This document shows, in pieces, positions 1 to 9,976 of a stretch of DNA of 32,808 nucleotides. A model generated the notes under the pieces. The model was not told the DNA's origin. It did no database searches and saw only the letters and a list, made by a program, of their open reading frames with translations. Source of the stretch: DATFWC01 sp045801465 (lineage in GTDB: Bacteria; Pseudomonadota; Alphaproteobacteria; Rhizobiales; Xanthobacteraceae). The translations under genes and the position numbers were made by a program. The DNA lies in the NCBI GenBank assembly GCA_045801465.1, contig JBJMSU010000218.1, positions 1-32,808 of the forward strand, written 5' to 3'. Every line of letters starts with the position of its first letter. Within the stretch, counting starts at the first letter, position 1.

Positions 1-534
1 CACATCCGCGAGGGTTCTGACATTCGCGGTCACATCCTCGCCGACCGTGCCGTCGCCCCGCGTCGCCGCACTGGTGAGGCGCCCGTCCTCGTAGCGCACC
101 GAAAGCGACAGCCCGTCGATCTTCGGTTCGGCCGTGAACACGATCGGCTCATCCGGCTTGAGCCCCAGGAACCGGCGAATGCGGGCAACGAAATCCCTGA
201 CGTCGTCGTCGCTGAACGCGTTGTCGAGGGAGAGCATGGGCAGCGCGTGGCGCACCTTGGCGAACCCGCGCGCCGGCGCGACACCGACGCGTTGGCTCGG
301 CGAATCCGACCGGATCAGCTCGGAAAAATGCGTCTCGATCTCGCTGTTGCGCTGGCGCAGTGCATCATAGTCGGCATCGGAGATCGTCGGCGCATCTTCC
401 TGGTAGTAGCGCCCATCATGCTCGGCGATCTCCGCCGCCAGACGCGCAAGCTCTTCCCTGGCCTGCGCTTCGGTCAGGTCCTCGACGGGAATTTTCGCCG
501 TGGCGGTTGCAGGTGTCGATCGCGGCCGGGCCAT
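1..534 (-). CDS. ligA: NAD-dependent DNA ligase LigA, N-terminal part (cut by window edge)
   Basis: Only the first 178 codons are present; the frame runs open off the left edge. LigA seals nicks in duplex DNA using NAD+ in replication and repair. The visible part matches the family's N terminus: a Ia-like segment with the H-D-x-x-Y-Y pattern (HDGRYYQEDAP) that binds the NMN half of NAD+, then the start of the adenylation domain with EPKIDGLS, in which Lys138 is the expected AMP-accepting lysine (KxDG motif), followed by TRGDGTVGEDVT. The ATG at 534 gives a leader of about 20 residues before the conserved region, slightly longer than in E. coli. It lies 30 bp downstream of recN on the same strand, so the two are probably cotranscribed. 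Identification is by recognisable motifs; the BRCT end is outside the window. Confidence 0.95.
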   Translation of the reverse strand, partial: MARPRSTPATATAKIPVEDLTEAQAREELARLAAEIAEHDGRYYQEDAPTISDADYDALRQRNSEIETHFSELIRSDSPSQRVGVAPARGFAKVRHALPMLSLDNAFSDDDVRDFVARIRRFLGLKPDEPIVFTAEPKIDGLSLSVRYEDGRLTSAATRGDGTVGEDVTANVRTLADV

Positions 535-564
535 TCAACTCTCGATGCGATTGCGGACGGAAGA

Positions 565-2238
565 TTACCCTGCCGCCGCCCGGATCAGCCGCTCGGCGGC
601 CGCGCGTGCCTCGTCGGTAATCTCGGCGCCGGCAAGCATGCGGGCGATCTCCTCGCGGCGGCGCTCGGCCGCAAGCTCGGCGACGCGGGTCGCCATGCGC
701 CGGCCGCGGTCGAGCGCGCTCTTGGTGATCAGATAGTGACGGTCGGCGCGGGCCGCGACCTGCGGCGCGTGCGTCACGGCCACGACCTGCACCTGGGCGG
801 CAAGCCGCGCAAGCCGTACCCCGATGGCATCCGCCACGGCGCCGCCGGCGCCGGTATCGATCTCGTCGAACACCAGGGTGGGCGCCGAGCCGCGGTCGGC
901 GAGCACGACCTTCAGCGCGAGCAGGAAACGCGCAAGCTCGCCGCCCGAGGCGACGCGCATCAACGGTCCCGGCCGCGTGCCCGGATTGGTCTGCACCCAG
1001 AACTCGACCCTGTCGATCCCGTCGGGACCGGCGGACGCGCGCTCGCTCGCGATCTCGGTGGTGAAGCGGGCGCGATCGAGCTTCAGCGGCTTGAGCTCGC
1101 CATTGACGGCGCCGTCGAGCTTCTGGGCAGTACGCCGTCGTGCGGCCGACAACGCCTCGGCGCGCTGAACGTAGCGTGCCTCGGCGTCGCGCATGGCCAC
1201 ATCGAGGCGCGTCAACTCTTCGGCGCCGGCGTCGAGCACCGCGAGATCGGCCGCATAGCGGGCCGCCAGGGCGGCGAGCTCGTCGACCGCGACATTGTAC
1301 TTGCGGCCCGCCGCGCGCAGCGCGAACAGCCGCTCCTCGATCCGCTCGAGATCGCGCGGATCGTGGTCGGCCTGCGCGAGCGCCGCCTCCAGATGCGTGC
1401 GCACCTCGTCGAGCGCGGCGAGCGCGTGATCGAGGGTCTTCACCACCGGCTCCATCAGGGCGGGCGCCTGGTTCACCCGGCGCTCGAGCCGGCGCAGCGC
1501 CGCCGAGAGCCCCGGCACCGGCGAATGACTGCCTGCCACCGTCTCGTGCGCCTCGCGCAGGTCCTCCGCCACCTTCTCGGCCTGCATCATGGTGGCGCGG
1601 CGCTCGGCCAGGGCCTTCTCCTCGCCCGGTTCGGGCGCGAGCCGACCGAGCTCGTCGACCGCGTGGCGCAGCCACTCGGCTTCGCGTCGCGCCTGTTCGA
1701 CGCGGGCGCGGTGCGCCTCCACGGCCTCGCGCGCCGCGCGCCAATCCGACCACGCGCGCGCCACCTGGGCGGCGTCGCCCTCGAGCGCGCCGAATGCGTC
1801 GAGCAGGGAACGATGGGTGGCCGTATCGACCAGCGCGCGCTCGTCGTGCTGGCCGTGAATCTCGACCAGCGACACACCGAGGCTCTTGAGCACCTGCACG
1901 CTGACCGGCTGGTCGTTGACGAAGGCGCGGGTGCGGCCGTCGGCGAGCTGCACCCGGCGCAGGATCAATTCATCCTCGGCGGAAATGCCGTTGACAGCCA
2001 GGATGGTGCGGGCGGGATGTCCCGGCTCGACTTCGAAACACGCGGTCACCTGTCCGTGCTCGGCGCCGTAGCGCACCAAGGCGGCATCGCCGCGCGCGCC
2101 GAGCGCCAGCGCGAACGCATCGAGCAGAATCGACTTGCCGGCGCCCGTCTCGCCGGTGAGCGCCGAGAGACCGGAAGCGAAATCGAGATCGAGGCGATCG
2201 ATCAGAACGATGTCGCGGATCGAGAGACGGATCAGCAT
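565..2238 (-). CDS. recN: DNA repair protein RecN (SMC-like ATPase)
   Basis: 557 residues, the usual RecN length. RecN is an SMC-family ATPase acting early in double-strand break repair. The N-terminal half-ATPase has Walker A GETGAGKS at residues 29-36. A long Ala/Arg/Glu-rich central region (about 150-370) is the expected coiled coil. The C-terminal half has the ABC-type signature SGGELARF followed by Walker B LVFDEIDTG at residues 455-463 and the THAPQVAARAD segment. The ATG at 2238 places the start directly before the conserved LIRLSIRDIVLID strand. It follows bamD by 80 bp and precedes ligA by 30 bp on the same strand, the order common in Rhizobiales. No SOS-type box was identified by eye upstream. 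Confidence 0.96.
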   Translation of the reverse strand: MLIRLSIRDIVLIDRLDLDFASGLSALTGETGAGKSILLDAFALALGARGDAALVRYGAEHGQVTACFEVEPGHPARTILAVNGISAEDELILRRVQLADGRTRAFVNDQPVSVQVLKSLGVSLVEIHGQHDERALVDTATHRSLLDAFGALEGDAAQVARAWSDWRAAREAVEAHRARVEQARREAEWLRHAVDELGRLAPEPGEEKALAERRATMMQAEKVAEDLREAHETVAGSHSPVPGLSAALRRLERRVNQAPALMEPVVKTLDHALAALDEVRTHLEAALAQADHDPRDLERIEERLFALRAAGRKYNVAVDELAALAARYAADLAVLDAGAEELTRLDVAMRDAEARYVQRAEALSAARRRTAQKLDGAVNGELKPLKLDRARFTTEIASERASAGPDGIDRVEFWVQTNPGTRPGPLMRVASGGELARFLLALKVVLADRGSAPTLVFDEIDTGAGGAVADAIGVRLARLAAQVQVVAVTHAPQVAARADRHYLITKSALDRGRRMATRVAELAAERRREEIARMLAGAEITDEARAAAERLIRAAAG

Positions 2239-2318
2239 GGATCAAAGCACAAACGACGGAGCCGGGACGATGGATACCAGATAACCGGGAATCCGTCCTT
2301 TGTCGTCTCGCTCCGCGA

Positions 2319-3209
2319 TCACTCGCTGGTATAGCCGAGGCTGAGCTTCTGGAAGGCGCGGCTGATCCATGACAAGCGATTTTCGTTCGGCTCGAACCCG
2401 CCCGCCTTCACGAGGTTGTAGGCGTCCTTGTACCAGCGGCTATCCGGGAAATTATGGCCGAGCACGGCGGCGGCGGTCTGCGCTTCGTCGGCGATGCCCA
2501 TGGCCATATAGGCTTCGGTGAGCCGCGTCAGTGCTTCCTCCACATGGCGCGTCGTCTGGTACTTGGTCACCACGACCTTGAAGCGGTTGATAGCGCCGGT
2601 GAAATCCTTCTTGTTGAGATAGTAGCGGGCGACGTCCATTTCCTTGCCGGCCAGCTGATCGCGCGCGACCTCGATCTTCTTCTTGGCGCTGGCGGCGTAT
2701 TCCGTGTTGGGGAACTTGCGCATCACCTCTTCGAGCGCCTGTATGGCTTTCTCGGTGCGGCCCTGATCCCGGCTCACGTCGGGGATCTGTTCGTAGTACG
2801 ATGAGGCGATCAGGTATTGCGCGTACGCCGCATCGGAACTGCCGGGATGCAGCGTGACGTAACGTTTCGCGGTCGAGATGCAGTCCTCGTAGTCGCGGTT
2901 TTCATAGTGCGCAAAGGCCGACATCAGCAGCGCCTTGCGCGCCCATTCCGAGTAGGGGTGCTGGCGATCGACCTCCTCGAATCGCTTCGCCGCGGCCTTG
3001 TAGTCCCGCTTCTGGTTGAGGAGGAACAGGCCCTCGTTGTAGAGCTTGTCCGCCGGGTCATCGAGGACCTTGTCCTCTTTGCCGCCGAACCAGTCTCCCA
3101 ACGAGCTGCAGGCCGGAAGCGGGGCGACCAGCAGCACGAGCGCGAGCATGCGCGCAGCCAAGCGGCACTCCCGACGCAATCGAGCCGAGTTGACGCAATC
3201 CCGGACCAT
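2319..3209 (-). CDS. bamD: Outer membrane assembly lipoprotein BamD (ComL)
   Basis: Lipoprotein of the BAM complex, which inserts beta-barrel proteins into the outer membrane. A basic n-region, a hydrophobic stretch (LALVLLVAPLPAC) and lipobox LPAC give a predicted lipidated cysteine at residue 34 from this start. The rest is TPR-like helical repeats typical of BamD (for example DYKAAAKRFEEVDRQHPYS, then segments ending ...YQTTRHVEEALTRL). The start is uncertain: the frame is open from a GTG at 3236 with no ribosome-binding site, an ATG at 3209 has a weak GGAG/GGAA stretch upstream, and an ATG at 3149 would leave a very short n-region; I chose 3209. Length is about 296 residues, near the family norm. 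It sits between lpxC and recN on the same strand. Confidence 0.92.
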   Translation of the reverse strand: MVRDCVNSARLRRECRLAARMLALVLLVAPLPACSSLGDWFGGKEDKVLDDPADKLYNEGLFLLNQKRDYKAAAKRFEEVDRQHPYSEWARKALLMSAFAHYENRDYEDCISTAKRYVTLHPGSSDAAYAQYLIASSYYEQIPDVSRDQGRTEKAIQALEEVMRKFPNTEYAASAKKKIEVARDQLAGKEMDVARYYLNKKDFTGAINRFKVVVTKYQTTRHVEEALTRLTEAYMAMGIADEAQTAAAVLGHNFPDSRWYKDAYNLVKAGGFEPNENRLSWISRAFQKLSLGYTSE

Positions 3210-3303
3210 AGGCGTGGTGATTTCCGTCTCCGCCACGTTTGCGGCACGCTTGCCGCATACCCCTTAAGACCGCAATTGTAACCAAAAGCGGCCTATGGGC
3301 CAA

Positions 3304-3336
3304 GCCTTTAGCCCGGCAATCGGCCGGGATTAAGGC
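3304..3336. terminator. Imperfect hairpin between lpxC and bamD
   Basis: Arms 3304-3316 (GCCTTTAGCCCGG) and 3324-3336 (CCGGGATTAAGGC) pair at 11 of 13 positions with a 7-nt loop, about 25 bp after the lpxC stop. No clear T-run follows on the minus strand, so it may be a weak terminator, an attenuating or RNA-processing hairpin, or incidental. The remaining 3237-3303 shows no convincing promoter for bamD. Confidence 0.35.
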
Positions 3337-3360
3337 GGGTCCGCCGGGAACCTCAAGAAG

Positions 3361-4308
3361 TCAAGGAATGGAGACGGCCGGAAGCGTCAGCGCGATGCCG
3401 GCCTCGACGGGAGCATGGACCGGGCGGGCCGGAAGCCGCTCCTCGACCACGGTCCAGGCGCTAGGATCGCCGAGCAGGGCCGCCAGGACGGCGTGGTTGA
3501 GCTTGTGACCGCCGCGCACCGACCGGTAGGCGCCGAGAATCGGCGCACCGGCGAGCGCCAGATCGCCGATCGCATCGAGCGCCTTGTGGCGCACGAACTC
3601 GTCAGCGAAACGCAGACCTTCGGGATTGAGGATCCGCTCCTCGGCAACGACCACGGTGTTCTCCAGGGACGCGCCGAGCGCGTAACCCGAACTCCACAGC
3701 TTCGATACGTCGCGCATGAAGCCGAAGGTGCGGGCGCGGCCGATCTCGCGACGGAACGTGCCGGGCTCCACGTCAATGGCGATCGCCTGGCGTCCGATGA
3801 GCGGATGATCGAAATCGATCTCCACATCCACCCGGAAACCGCGGTCGTACGGCCTGAACTCCCCGAGGGCACTGCCCTTGATGACGCGCACCGGCTTGAG
3901 CACCTTGAAATAGCGGCGGGGCGCCGGAAGCGACATGACGCCAGCCCGATCGATCGCGGCGACGAACGGCGCGGCGCTGCCGTCCATGATCGGCGCCTCC
4001 GGCCCGTCGATCTCGACGATGCAATTATCCACGCCGAGCCCGCACAGCGCCGCCAACACGTGCTCGACCGTGGACACGAACACGCCCGATTCGTCGCCCA
4101 GCACGGTCGCGAGATCGGTCGCCGTGACGGAGCACGCCCTGGCGCGCAGCTCGCGCTCGGGTTGGCCATCGTTTCCGGTACGAACGAAGATTATGCCGCT
4201 GTCGGCATCGGCGGGCGTCATGGTCAGCGTGACAGGAAGTCCGGAATGGACGCCGGCGCCGGCGACCGACACACGTTTGCGCAGCGTGGTTTGCCTGCCC
4301 GCTTTCAT
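3361..4308 (-). CDS. lpxC: UDP-3-O-acyl-N-acetylglucosamine deacetylase LpxC
   Basis: Zn-dependent cytoplasmic deacetylase carrying out the first committed step of lipid A synthesis. 315 residues, normal length. Key residues are visible: E82-H83 in STVEHVLAAL (catalytic base and zinc ligand), H241 and D245 in HKALDAIGDL (zinc ligands), and H268 in GGHKLNH (the general-acid histidine of E. coli LpxC). The N terminus carries the R-x-T-L motif (RQTTLRKRV) and GxGVHSG expected for LpxC. The ATG at 4308 directly precedes these, so the start is secure. The gene follows ftsZ after a 314-bp gap containing a probable ftsZ terminator and so probably has its own promoter; it precedes bamD by about 150 bp. 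Confidence 0.97.
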   Translation of the reverse strand: MKAGRQTTLRKRVSVAGAGVHSGLPVTLTMTPADADSGIIFVRTGNDGQPERELRARACSVTATDLATVLGDESGVFVSTVEHVLAALCGLGVDNCIVEIDGPEAPIMDGSAAPFVAAIDRAGVMSLPAPRRYFKVLKPVRVIKGSALGEFRPYDRGFRVDVEIDFDHPLIGRQAIAIDVEPGTFRREIGRARTFGFMRDVSKLWSSGYALGASLENTVVVAEERILNPEGLRFADEFVRHKALDAIGDLALAGAPILGAYRSVRGGHKLNHAVLAALLGDPSAWTVVEERLPARPVHAPVEAGIALTLPAVSIP

Positions 4309-4466
4309 CCCCGTCCCGCCCGCTTCTCGGCGATGAACGCGTTCTCACGCGCACGCACCACCGACCCACATCCCGAGGGCCACCATTTCGCCAGACTTAA
4401 AAGGGAACCCAACGCGGCGAACCGAGACGTCCGCCCTCCCCCTCGGCGAAGCACCCCAATGGCGAA

Positions 4467-4495
4467 ACCTTAACGGGAGAGTTGGATAACGCCAA
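4467..4495 (-). promoter_or_regulatory. Possible lpxC promoter
   Basis: On the minus strand, TTGGCG (4495-4490) and TAAGGT (4472-4467) are separated by 17 nt, resembling a sigma-70 type -35/-10 pair, about 160 nt upstream of the lpxC ATG and downstream of the ftsZ hairpin. The match to consensus is weak; placement is the main support. Confidence 0.3.
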
Positions 4496-4561
4496 TTCAC
4501 GCTTTTTTACCGACTGTTACTGCGCTGCAATGGCCAGCCAGCCGTGGCGCAGCGAAACGCA

Positions 4562-4593
4562 ACGGTCCGGGCGACGCCCGTCGCCCGGACCGT
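4562..4593 (-). terminator. Hairpin terminator after ftsZ
   Basis: A perfect 13-bp stem, 4562-4574 with 4581-4593 (arm ACGGTCCGGGCGA), and a 6-nt loop, 30 bp past the ftsZ stop codon. On the minus strand it is followed by a modestly T-rich stretch (TTGCGTTTCG), a usable but imperfect intrinsic terminator tail. It would end the ddl-ftsQ-ftsA-ftsZ transcript. Confidence 0.7.
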
Positions 4594-4622
4594 CTAGCCA
4601 AAGTGCCGGCGCAAATGCGCCA

Positions 4623-6371
<1,749 letters not shown>

Positions 6372-6455
6372 GGGTGCCTCTTTCTTACGTGGCGCGAACG
6401 CCGGCGGATGCGACCGGTCCGCCGCCGGCCAAAGTGGATGAATCCCTGCGGGCCA

Positions 6456-7775
6456 TCAGAAGCTCTCCCTGAGCCAGCGTCCGACCCGTGCGAAGTAACC
6501 GCCGGTCCCTGTCGCCAGCTGCCGCGTTCGCCGCGGTTCGAAATGTTCCAGATGTGCCGCCTGGGGATAGACCAGGAGCCCGGTCGATCCGGCAAAGGCC
6601 GGCCCCTTGGCAGCCTCGGGCAGACCGGCAACACCGAGCGGACGCCCGATGCGCACCTGACGGCCGAGAATGCGAGTGGCGAGCTCGGTCATGCCGCTGA
6701 GCTGGCTGGCGCCTCCGGTGAGGATGACGCGCCCGCGCGGGTCGGCGGCGAACGGCGACGTGCTGAGCCGGTCGCGCGCCATTTCCAGGATTTCCTCCAC
6801 CCGCGGCTTGATGATGCCGACAAGGTTGACACGGGAGACCAGGTGCGGCGGCTCGCGTTCGTCGCCGACCGCCGGCACCGCGATCACGTCGCGATCGTCC
6901 GACACGCCGGCCAGCACGCTGCCATGCAAGGTCTTCAGGCGCTCGACGTCGGCGATATTGGCGTTGAGCCCGCGCGCGAGATCCATGGTGACGTGATGCC
7001 CGCCGACCGCGAACGAATCCGCATGGACGAAGTGCCCACCGCAGAACACCGCGGTGGTCGTCGTGCCGGCACCCATGTCGATCACCGCCGCGCCGAGATC
7101 GGCCTCGTCGTCGGCGAGCACGGTCAACCCGGCCGCATAGGGACTGGCGACCATCGCCTCGACGGTGAGATGGCAATGCTCGACGGTGAGCATCAGATTG
7201 CGGAGCGCAACGACGTCGGCGGTGACCACGTGCATGTCGACGCCGAGCCGCTTGCCCAGCATGCCGCGCGGATCGCGAATGCCGCGGGCATCGTCGAGCG
7301 CGTAGCCGATCGGGATCGAGTGCAGCACCACGCGCCCCTGGCGCAGCGAATGCCGGCTGCCGGCCGCCAGCACCCGCTCGATGTCGCTGTTGGCAACCGT
7401 CGAGCCGGCGACGTGCACGGTGGCGGTAAACAGCTCGCTGGCGAGCCGCCCCGCCGACACCGAGACGATCACCGAGTCGAGCTCGAGCCCGGCCATGCGC
7501 TCGGCCGCCGCAACCGCGTGCCGCACGGCCTCCTCGGCTTCGGCGAGGTCGATGACGGTGCCCGACTTGATGCCGCGCGCCCGCGTGTGCCCGATGCCGA
7601 GGATCTCGACGGCGTGCGTGCGCCGGCGCAGCGGCTCTTCCTGCACCCGCGGCTTGAGGCGTGCGATCAGGCACGCGATCTTGGCTGTGCCGATATCAAG
7701 CGCGGCGACCAGCGCCGAGCGCTTCAGCCCCAGCGGCTTCATCTTCGGGGCCAGGCCATGCGCGAGCGAGCTCAT
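6456..7775 (-). CDS. ftsA: Cell division protein FtsA
   Basis: Actin-like ATPase that tethers FtsZ to the membrane and recruits later divisome proteins. 439 residues. The phosphate-1 motif ALDIGTAK lies at residues 25-32, the phosphate-2 type segment AAVIDMGAGTTTTAVF is in the middle, and the adenosine motif VILTGGASQLSG lies in the last third. The final 17 residues (ending YFARVGRWLRESF) form the amphipathic membrane-targeting helix. The frame is open far upstream, but the ATG at 7775 is chosen because it overlaps the ftsQ stop by 4 bp (ATGA) and has a strong GGGAGG site upstream. It is therefore translationally coupled to ftsQ. ftsZ follows 84 bp downstream. Confidence 0.97.
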   Translation of the reverse strand: MSSLAHGLAPKMKPLGLKRSALVAALDIGTAKIACLIARLKPRVQEEPLRRRTHAVEILGIGHTRARGIKSGTVIDLAEAEEAVRHAVAAAERMAGLELDSVIVSVSAGRLASELFTATVHVAGSTVANSDIERVLAAGSRHSLRQGRVVLHSIPIGYALDDARGIRDPRGMLGKRLGVDMHVVTADVVALRNLMLTVEHCHLTVEAMVASPYAAGLTVLADDEADLGAAVIDMGAGTTTTAVFCGGHFVHADSFAVGGHHVTMDLARGLNANIADVERLKTLHGSVLAGVSDDRDVIAVPAVGDEREPPHLVSRVNLVGIIKPRVEEILEMARDRLSTSPFAADPRGRVILTGGASQLSGMTELATRILGRQVRIGRPLGVAGLPEAAKGPAFAGSTGLLVYPQAAHLEHFEPRRTRQLATGTGGYFARVGRWLRESF

Positions 7776-8734
7776 GCGCTGCCTCCCTTGCCCTTGGGCT
7801 TTCTTGGCTTGAGCGCCTCTTCGCGCGCTTGCGCGGCTGAGTCGGAAAGACGCACCGTCACGCGATCGGGCAGGCGCAGGTCGATGGCCGTGATGTCCCG
7901 GCTGAGCAGCTTCTTGTCGCGGTCGAGCGCGGCAAGCTTGTCGAGCCCGCCTTCGACGTCGGACTCCGGCAGGCGGATGTCGATGCCGTTCTTGAGCTTG
8001 AGATTCCAGCGCCGATCGGCCACCAGGATGGAGGCTCGCACGGAATCGCGGATCGCCGGGTAGCGGTCGAGAACGGCGAGGAAGTCTTTGGCCTTCTTGG
8101 CGGCGCCGGGCCCCACCACCAGCGGCAGGACGGCAAATCGCCGATCGCCGAGCGGACCCAGCACGGTGCCGTCGGCGGCGATCACGGACACCCTTGCGTC
8201 CTTCTGCCAGAGCGCAACAGCCTCGCGCTCGGTAACTTCGATCCGCAGCCCCCCGGGATAAAATTTGTGCACCGAGGCCTCGGCGATCCACGGGCTTGCC
8301 CTGAGGCGGGCGCGCGCCGCGTCGACGTCGAGGAATAACAGCGAGGTTCGCTCCGTCACGCCGGCAAGGCTGAGAACGTCCCTTTCGCTCAGCTGCCGCT
8401 GGCCGGCGACCGAGCGCTGTTGGATGCGGAAGCCGGCGGCGTTCGCCAACGCGTCACGCGCGTCCTTGAGCTGCACGATCGCTTCCGGCAGGTGGTCCCC
8501 TCTCAAGGCGCCGTAGCCGATGCTGGCAAGCACGAACAGCGTCGCCGCCAGGACGCCGGCGCCGCGCGGGACCTGCCTTTGGCACAAGGGACCGAGATAG
8601 CGGCGAAGCGTGCGTTTGGCTCGTATGAGGATTTCCAGCTGGAGGCCAGGCCAGGACGCCCGCGTAGCGGTACCGGCCCGAGGCGGCCGGGAAGACCGCT
8701 TCAGCGGTTGAGCGACGCGTCCTCCACCATCCAT
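7772..8734 (-). CDS. ftsQ: Cell division protein FtsQ
   Basis: Bitopic inner-membrane protein of the FtsQLB divisome subcomplex. 320 residues: a long basic cytoplasmic N terminus (1-57), one transmembrane segment at about 58-77 (AGVLAATLFVLASIGYGAL), a POTRA domain at roughly 98-165 (LSLAGVTERTSLLFLDVDAA, then ASPWIAEASVHKFYPGGL), and a FtsQ beta domain. The C-terminal tail is Lys-rich. The ATG at 8734 lies inside the end of ddl (34-bp overlap) with a GGTGAG site upstream, implying coupling to ddl. The stop overlaps the ftsA start by 4 bp. Confidence 0.95.
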   Translation of the reverse strand: MDGGGRVAQPLKRSSRPPRAGTATRASWPGLQLEILIRAKRTLRRYLGPLCQRQVPRGAGVLAATLFVLASIGYGALRGDHLPEAIVQLKDARDALANAAGFRIQQRSVAGQRQLSERDVLSLAGVTERTSLLFLDVDAARARLRASPWIAEASVHKFYPGGLRIEVTEREAVALWQKDARVSVIAADGTVLGPLGDRRFAVLPLVVGPGAAKKAKDFLAVLDRYPAIRDSVRASILVADRRWNLKLKNGIDIRLPESDVEGGLDKLAALDRDKKLLSRDITAIDLRLPDRVTVRLSDSAAQAREEALKPRKPKGKGGSA

Positions 8735-9627
8735 CGAACCAGCTCACCGAATGATGTGCCCGCGTGGGCCGCAAGCTCGGGCACGAGCGAGGTCTCGGTC
8801 ATGCCGGGCTGGGTGTTGACCTCGAGGCAGATCAATCCCCTTGTCCCCTCCACGCCGTCGTCGTACCGGAAGTCTGCACGGCTCACCCCCCGGCAGCCCA
8901 GGGCATGGTGCGCCGCCAGCGCCAGTCTTCGGGTCTCTTGGTAAACATTTGGTAAAATTGGCGCCGGCAACAGATGCCGCGAGCCGCCGGGCGCGTATTT
9001 CGCCTCATAATCATAGAACGCGACGGCCGGCACGATTTCGATCACGCCCAAGGCCTCATTCCCCACCACCGCGCAGGTGAGCTCCTTGCCGGGGATGTAG
9101 CGCTCCACCAGGACTTGATCGCCGAACGCCCAATCGTCGCGATAAAGCTCCTGCGGCGGACGGTCATGATCCTCGGTGACGATGAACACCCCGACGCTGG
9201 AGCCCTCGTTGATCGGCTTGATGACGTAAGGCGGCGGCAGCGCATGCTTGTTGGCGGCCTCGAGCCGCGACATCACGCGGCCTTCCGGCACCGGAATCCC
9301 CGCCGCCGCCAAGACCACCTTGGCCAAATCCTTCTGCATGGCCAGCGCCGAGGCGAGAATGCCGGAGTGGCTGTAGGGCACGCCGACCGTTTCGAGGATG
9401 CCCTGGATCGTTCCGTCCTCACCCGGCCGGCCGTGCAGCATGTTGAGAGCGACGTCGGGCTTGAGCGTCTGCAGCACGCTTGCAATGTCGCGACCGACAT
9501 CGATCCGGGTCGTGCGATAGCCGTGGGCGTCGAGCGCCTCGGCACAGGCCTTACCGGACCGCAACGAGACCTCGCGCTCGGCCGACCAGCCGCCCATCAG
9601 AACCGCAACGTGCTTTGCCGCGCCCAT
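8701..9627 (-). CDS. ddlB: D-alanine--D-alanine ligase Ddl
   Basis: Cytoplasmic ATP-grasp enzyme making the D-Ala-D-Ala dipeptide for MurF. 308 residues, typical of the DdlB type. Visible motifs: MGGWSAEREVSL (E17 for D-Ala binding), HGRPGEDG at 65-72, the ATP-grasp strand VIKPINEGSS from 136, and LEVNTQPGMTETSLVPE, with E270 and N272 as expected Mg ligands. The ATG at 9627 is close to the conserved first strand; a modest GGGGAA lies upstream. In most alphaproteobacterial clusters murB is immediately upstream; here about 3.8 kb of opposite-strand sequence intervenes, so ddl must be read from a promoter within or beyond 9628-9976. Confidence 0.97.
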   Translation of the reverse strand: MGAAKHVAVLMGGWSAEREVSLRSGKACAEALDAHGYRTTRIDVGRDIASVLQTLKPDVALNMLHGRPGEDGTIQGILETVGVPYSHSGILASALAMQKDLAKVVLAAAGIPVPEGRVMSRLEAANKHALPPPYVIKPINEGSSVGVFIVTEDHDRPPQELYRDDWAFGDQVLVERYIPGKELTCAVVGNEALGVIEIVPAVAFYDYEAKYAPGGSRHLLPAPILPNVYQETRRLALAAHHALGCRGVSRADFRYDDGVEGTRGLICLEVNTQPGMTETSLVPELAAHAGTSFGELVRWMVEDASLNR

Positions 9628-9666
9628 TTCAGGTTCCCCGAAACCCTCGATTCGCGAGCCCTACTG

Positions 9667-9738
9667 GTGCCGCCGATTTGAAGTTCCTACACCGCCTGCC
9701 GCAAACTCGTGCGGGAACTTCAAATCGAAAAGCGGCAC
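9667..9738. repeat. Palindromic repeat, copy A of a tandem pair
   Basis: Inner arms 9674-9687 (CGATTTGAAGTTCC) and 9714-9727 pair perfectly over 14 bp. Outer arms 9667-9673 (GTGCCGC) and 9732-9738 add 7 bp, with an unpaired AAAA (9728-9731) in the right arm. Total stem about 21 bp. It resembles the next palindrome in plan. Confidence 0.8.
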
Positions 9739-9752
9739 TCGGATCATAGGCT

Positions 9753-9832
9753 TGCTAGTGCCCCTTTGCTTCCGAAGTTCGTGTCAGAGGGGGCCGCCAT
9801 GTATCACGAACTTCGGAAGCGGGGCACTAGCA
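9753..9832. repeat. Palindromic repeat, copy B of a tandem pair
   Basis: Outer arms 9753-9764 (TGCTAGTGCCCC) and 9821-9832 and inner arms 9768-9783 (GCTTCCGAAGTTCGTG) and 9805-9820 are perfectly complementary: 28 bp of stem. An unpaired TTT (9765-9767) lies in the left arm and the loop is 21 nt. It has the same plan as copy A: an outer GTGCC block, a homopolymer bulge, then an inner block containing GAAGTTC. Confidence 0.85.
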
Positions 9833-9976
9833 GCACTCCGTGATCAGTTCCCGGCCAGGAGGGTCATAATCGCCGGCTGCCGCCCCTGGCCTTCATTGCC
9901 ACCCCCGGTCTATGTTTGCCCGCCGGCTGCACGCCGGTCTGGAGAGGGCGGCTGCCAAGAACTAAAAGGAGAGGTC

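Larger units (their letters stand above)
4309..4622. other. ftsZ-lpxC intergenic region
   Basis: This 314-bp gap has no credible gene. Next to ftsZ it holds a strong GC hairpin (4562-4593). Next to lpxC is a possible minus-strand promoter (4467-4495). An A/T-rich run (4502-4509) and otherwise unremarkable sequence make up the remainder. The layout suggests that ftsZ transcription largely ends here and lpxC restarts. Confidence 0.6.
9628..9976. other. Divergent region between ddl and the TRAP cassette
   Basis: This 349-bp divergent gap must contain the promoters for ddl (leftward) and for the TAXI/TRAP genes (rightward). It holds two adjacent long palindromes (9667-9738 and 9753-9832). The remaining 9833-9966 is GC-rich with no clear -35/-10 pair, and an AGGAG ribosome-binding site lies at 9967-9971. 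A frame open from about 9752 into the binding protein is not a plausible coding extension because it crosses a palindrome and lacks a signal peptide at its start. Confidence 0.6.

Noticed and set aside
247..2334. A 695-codon plus-strand frame opposite recN
   Set aside because: Shadow of recN codon bias; no domain motifs, and recN itself is unambiguous.
6403..6423. Short hairpin GGCGGA/TCCGCC between ftsA and ftsZ
   Set aside because: Only 6 bp of stem in very GC-rich DNA; too weak to call a terminator or regulatory element.
9752..9976. N-terminal extension of the TAXI binding protein by 75 codons
   Set aside because: It crosses a palindromic repeat, buries the signal peptide internally and ignores the AGGAG site before the ATG at 9977.
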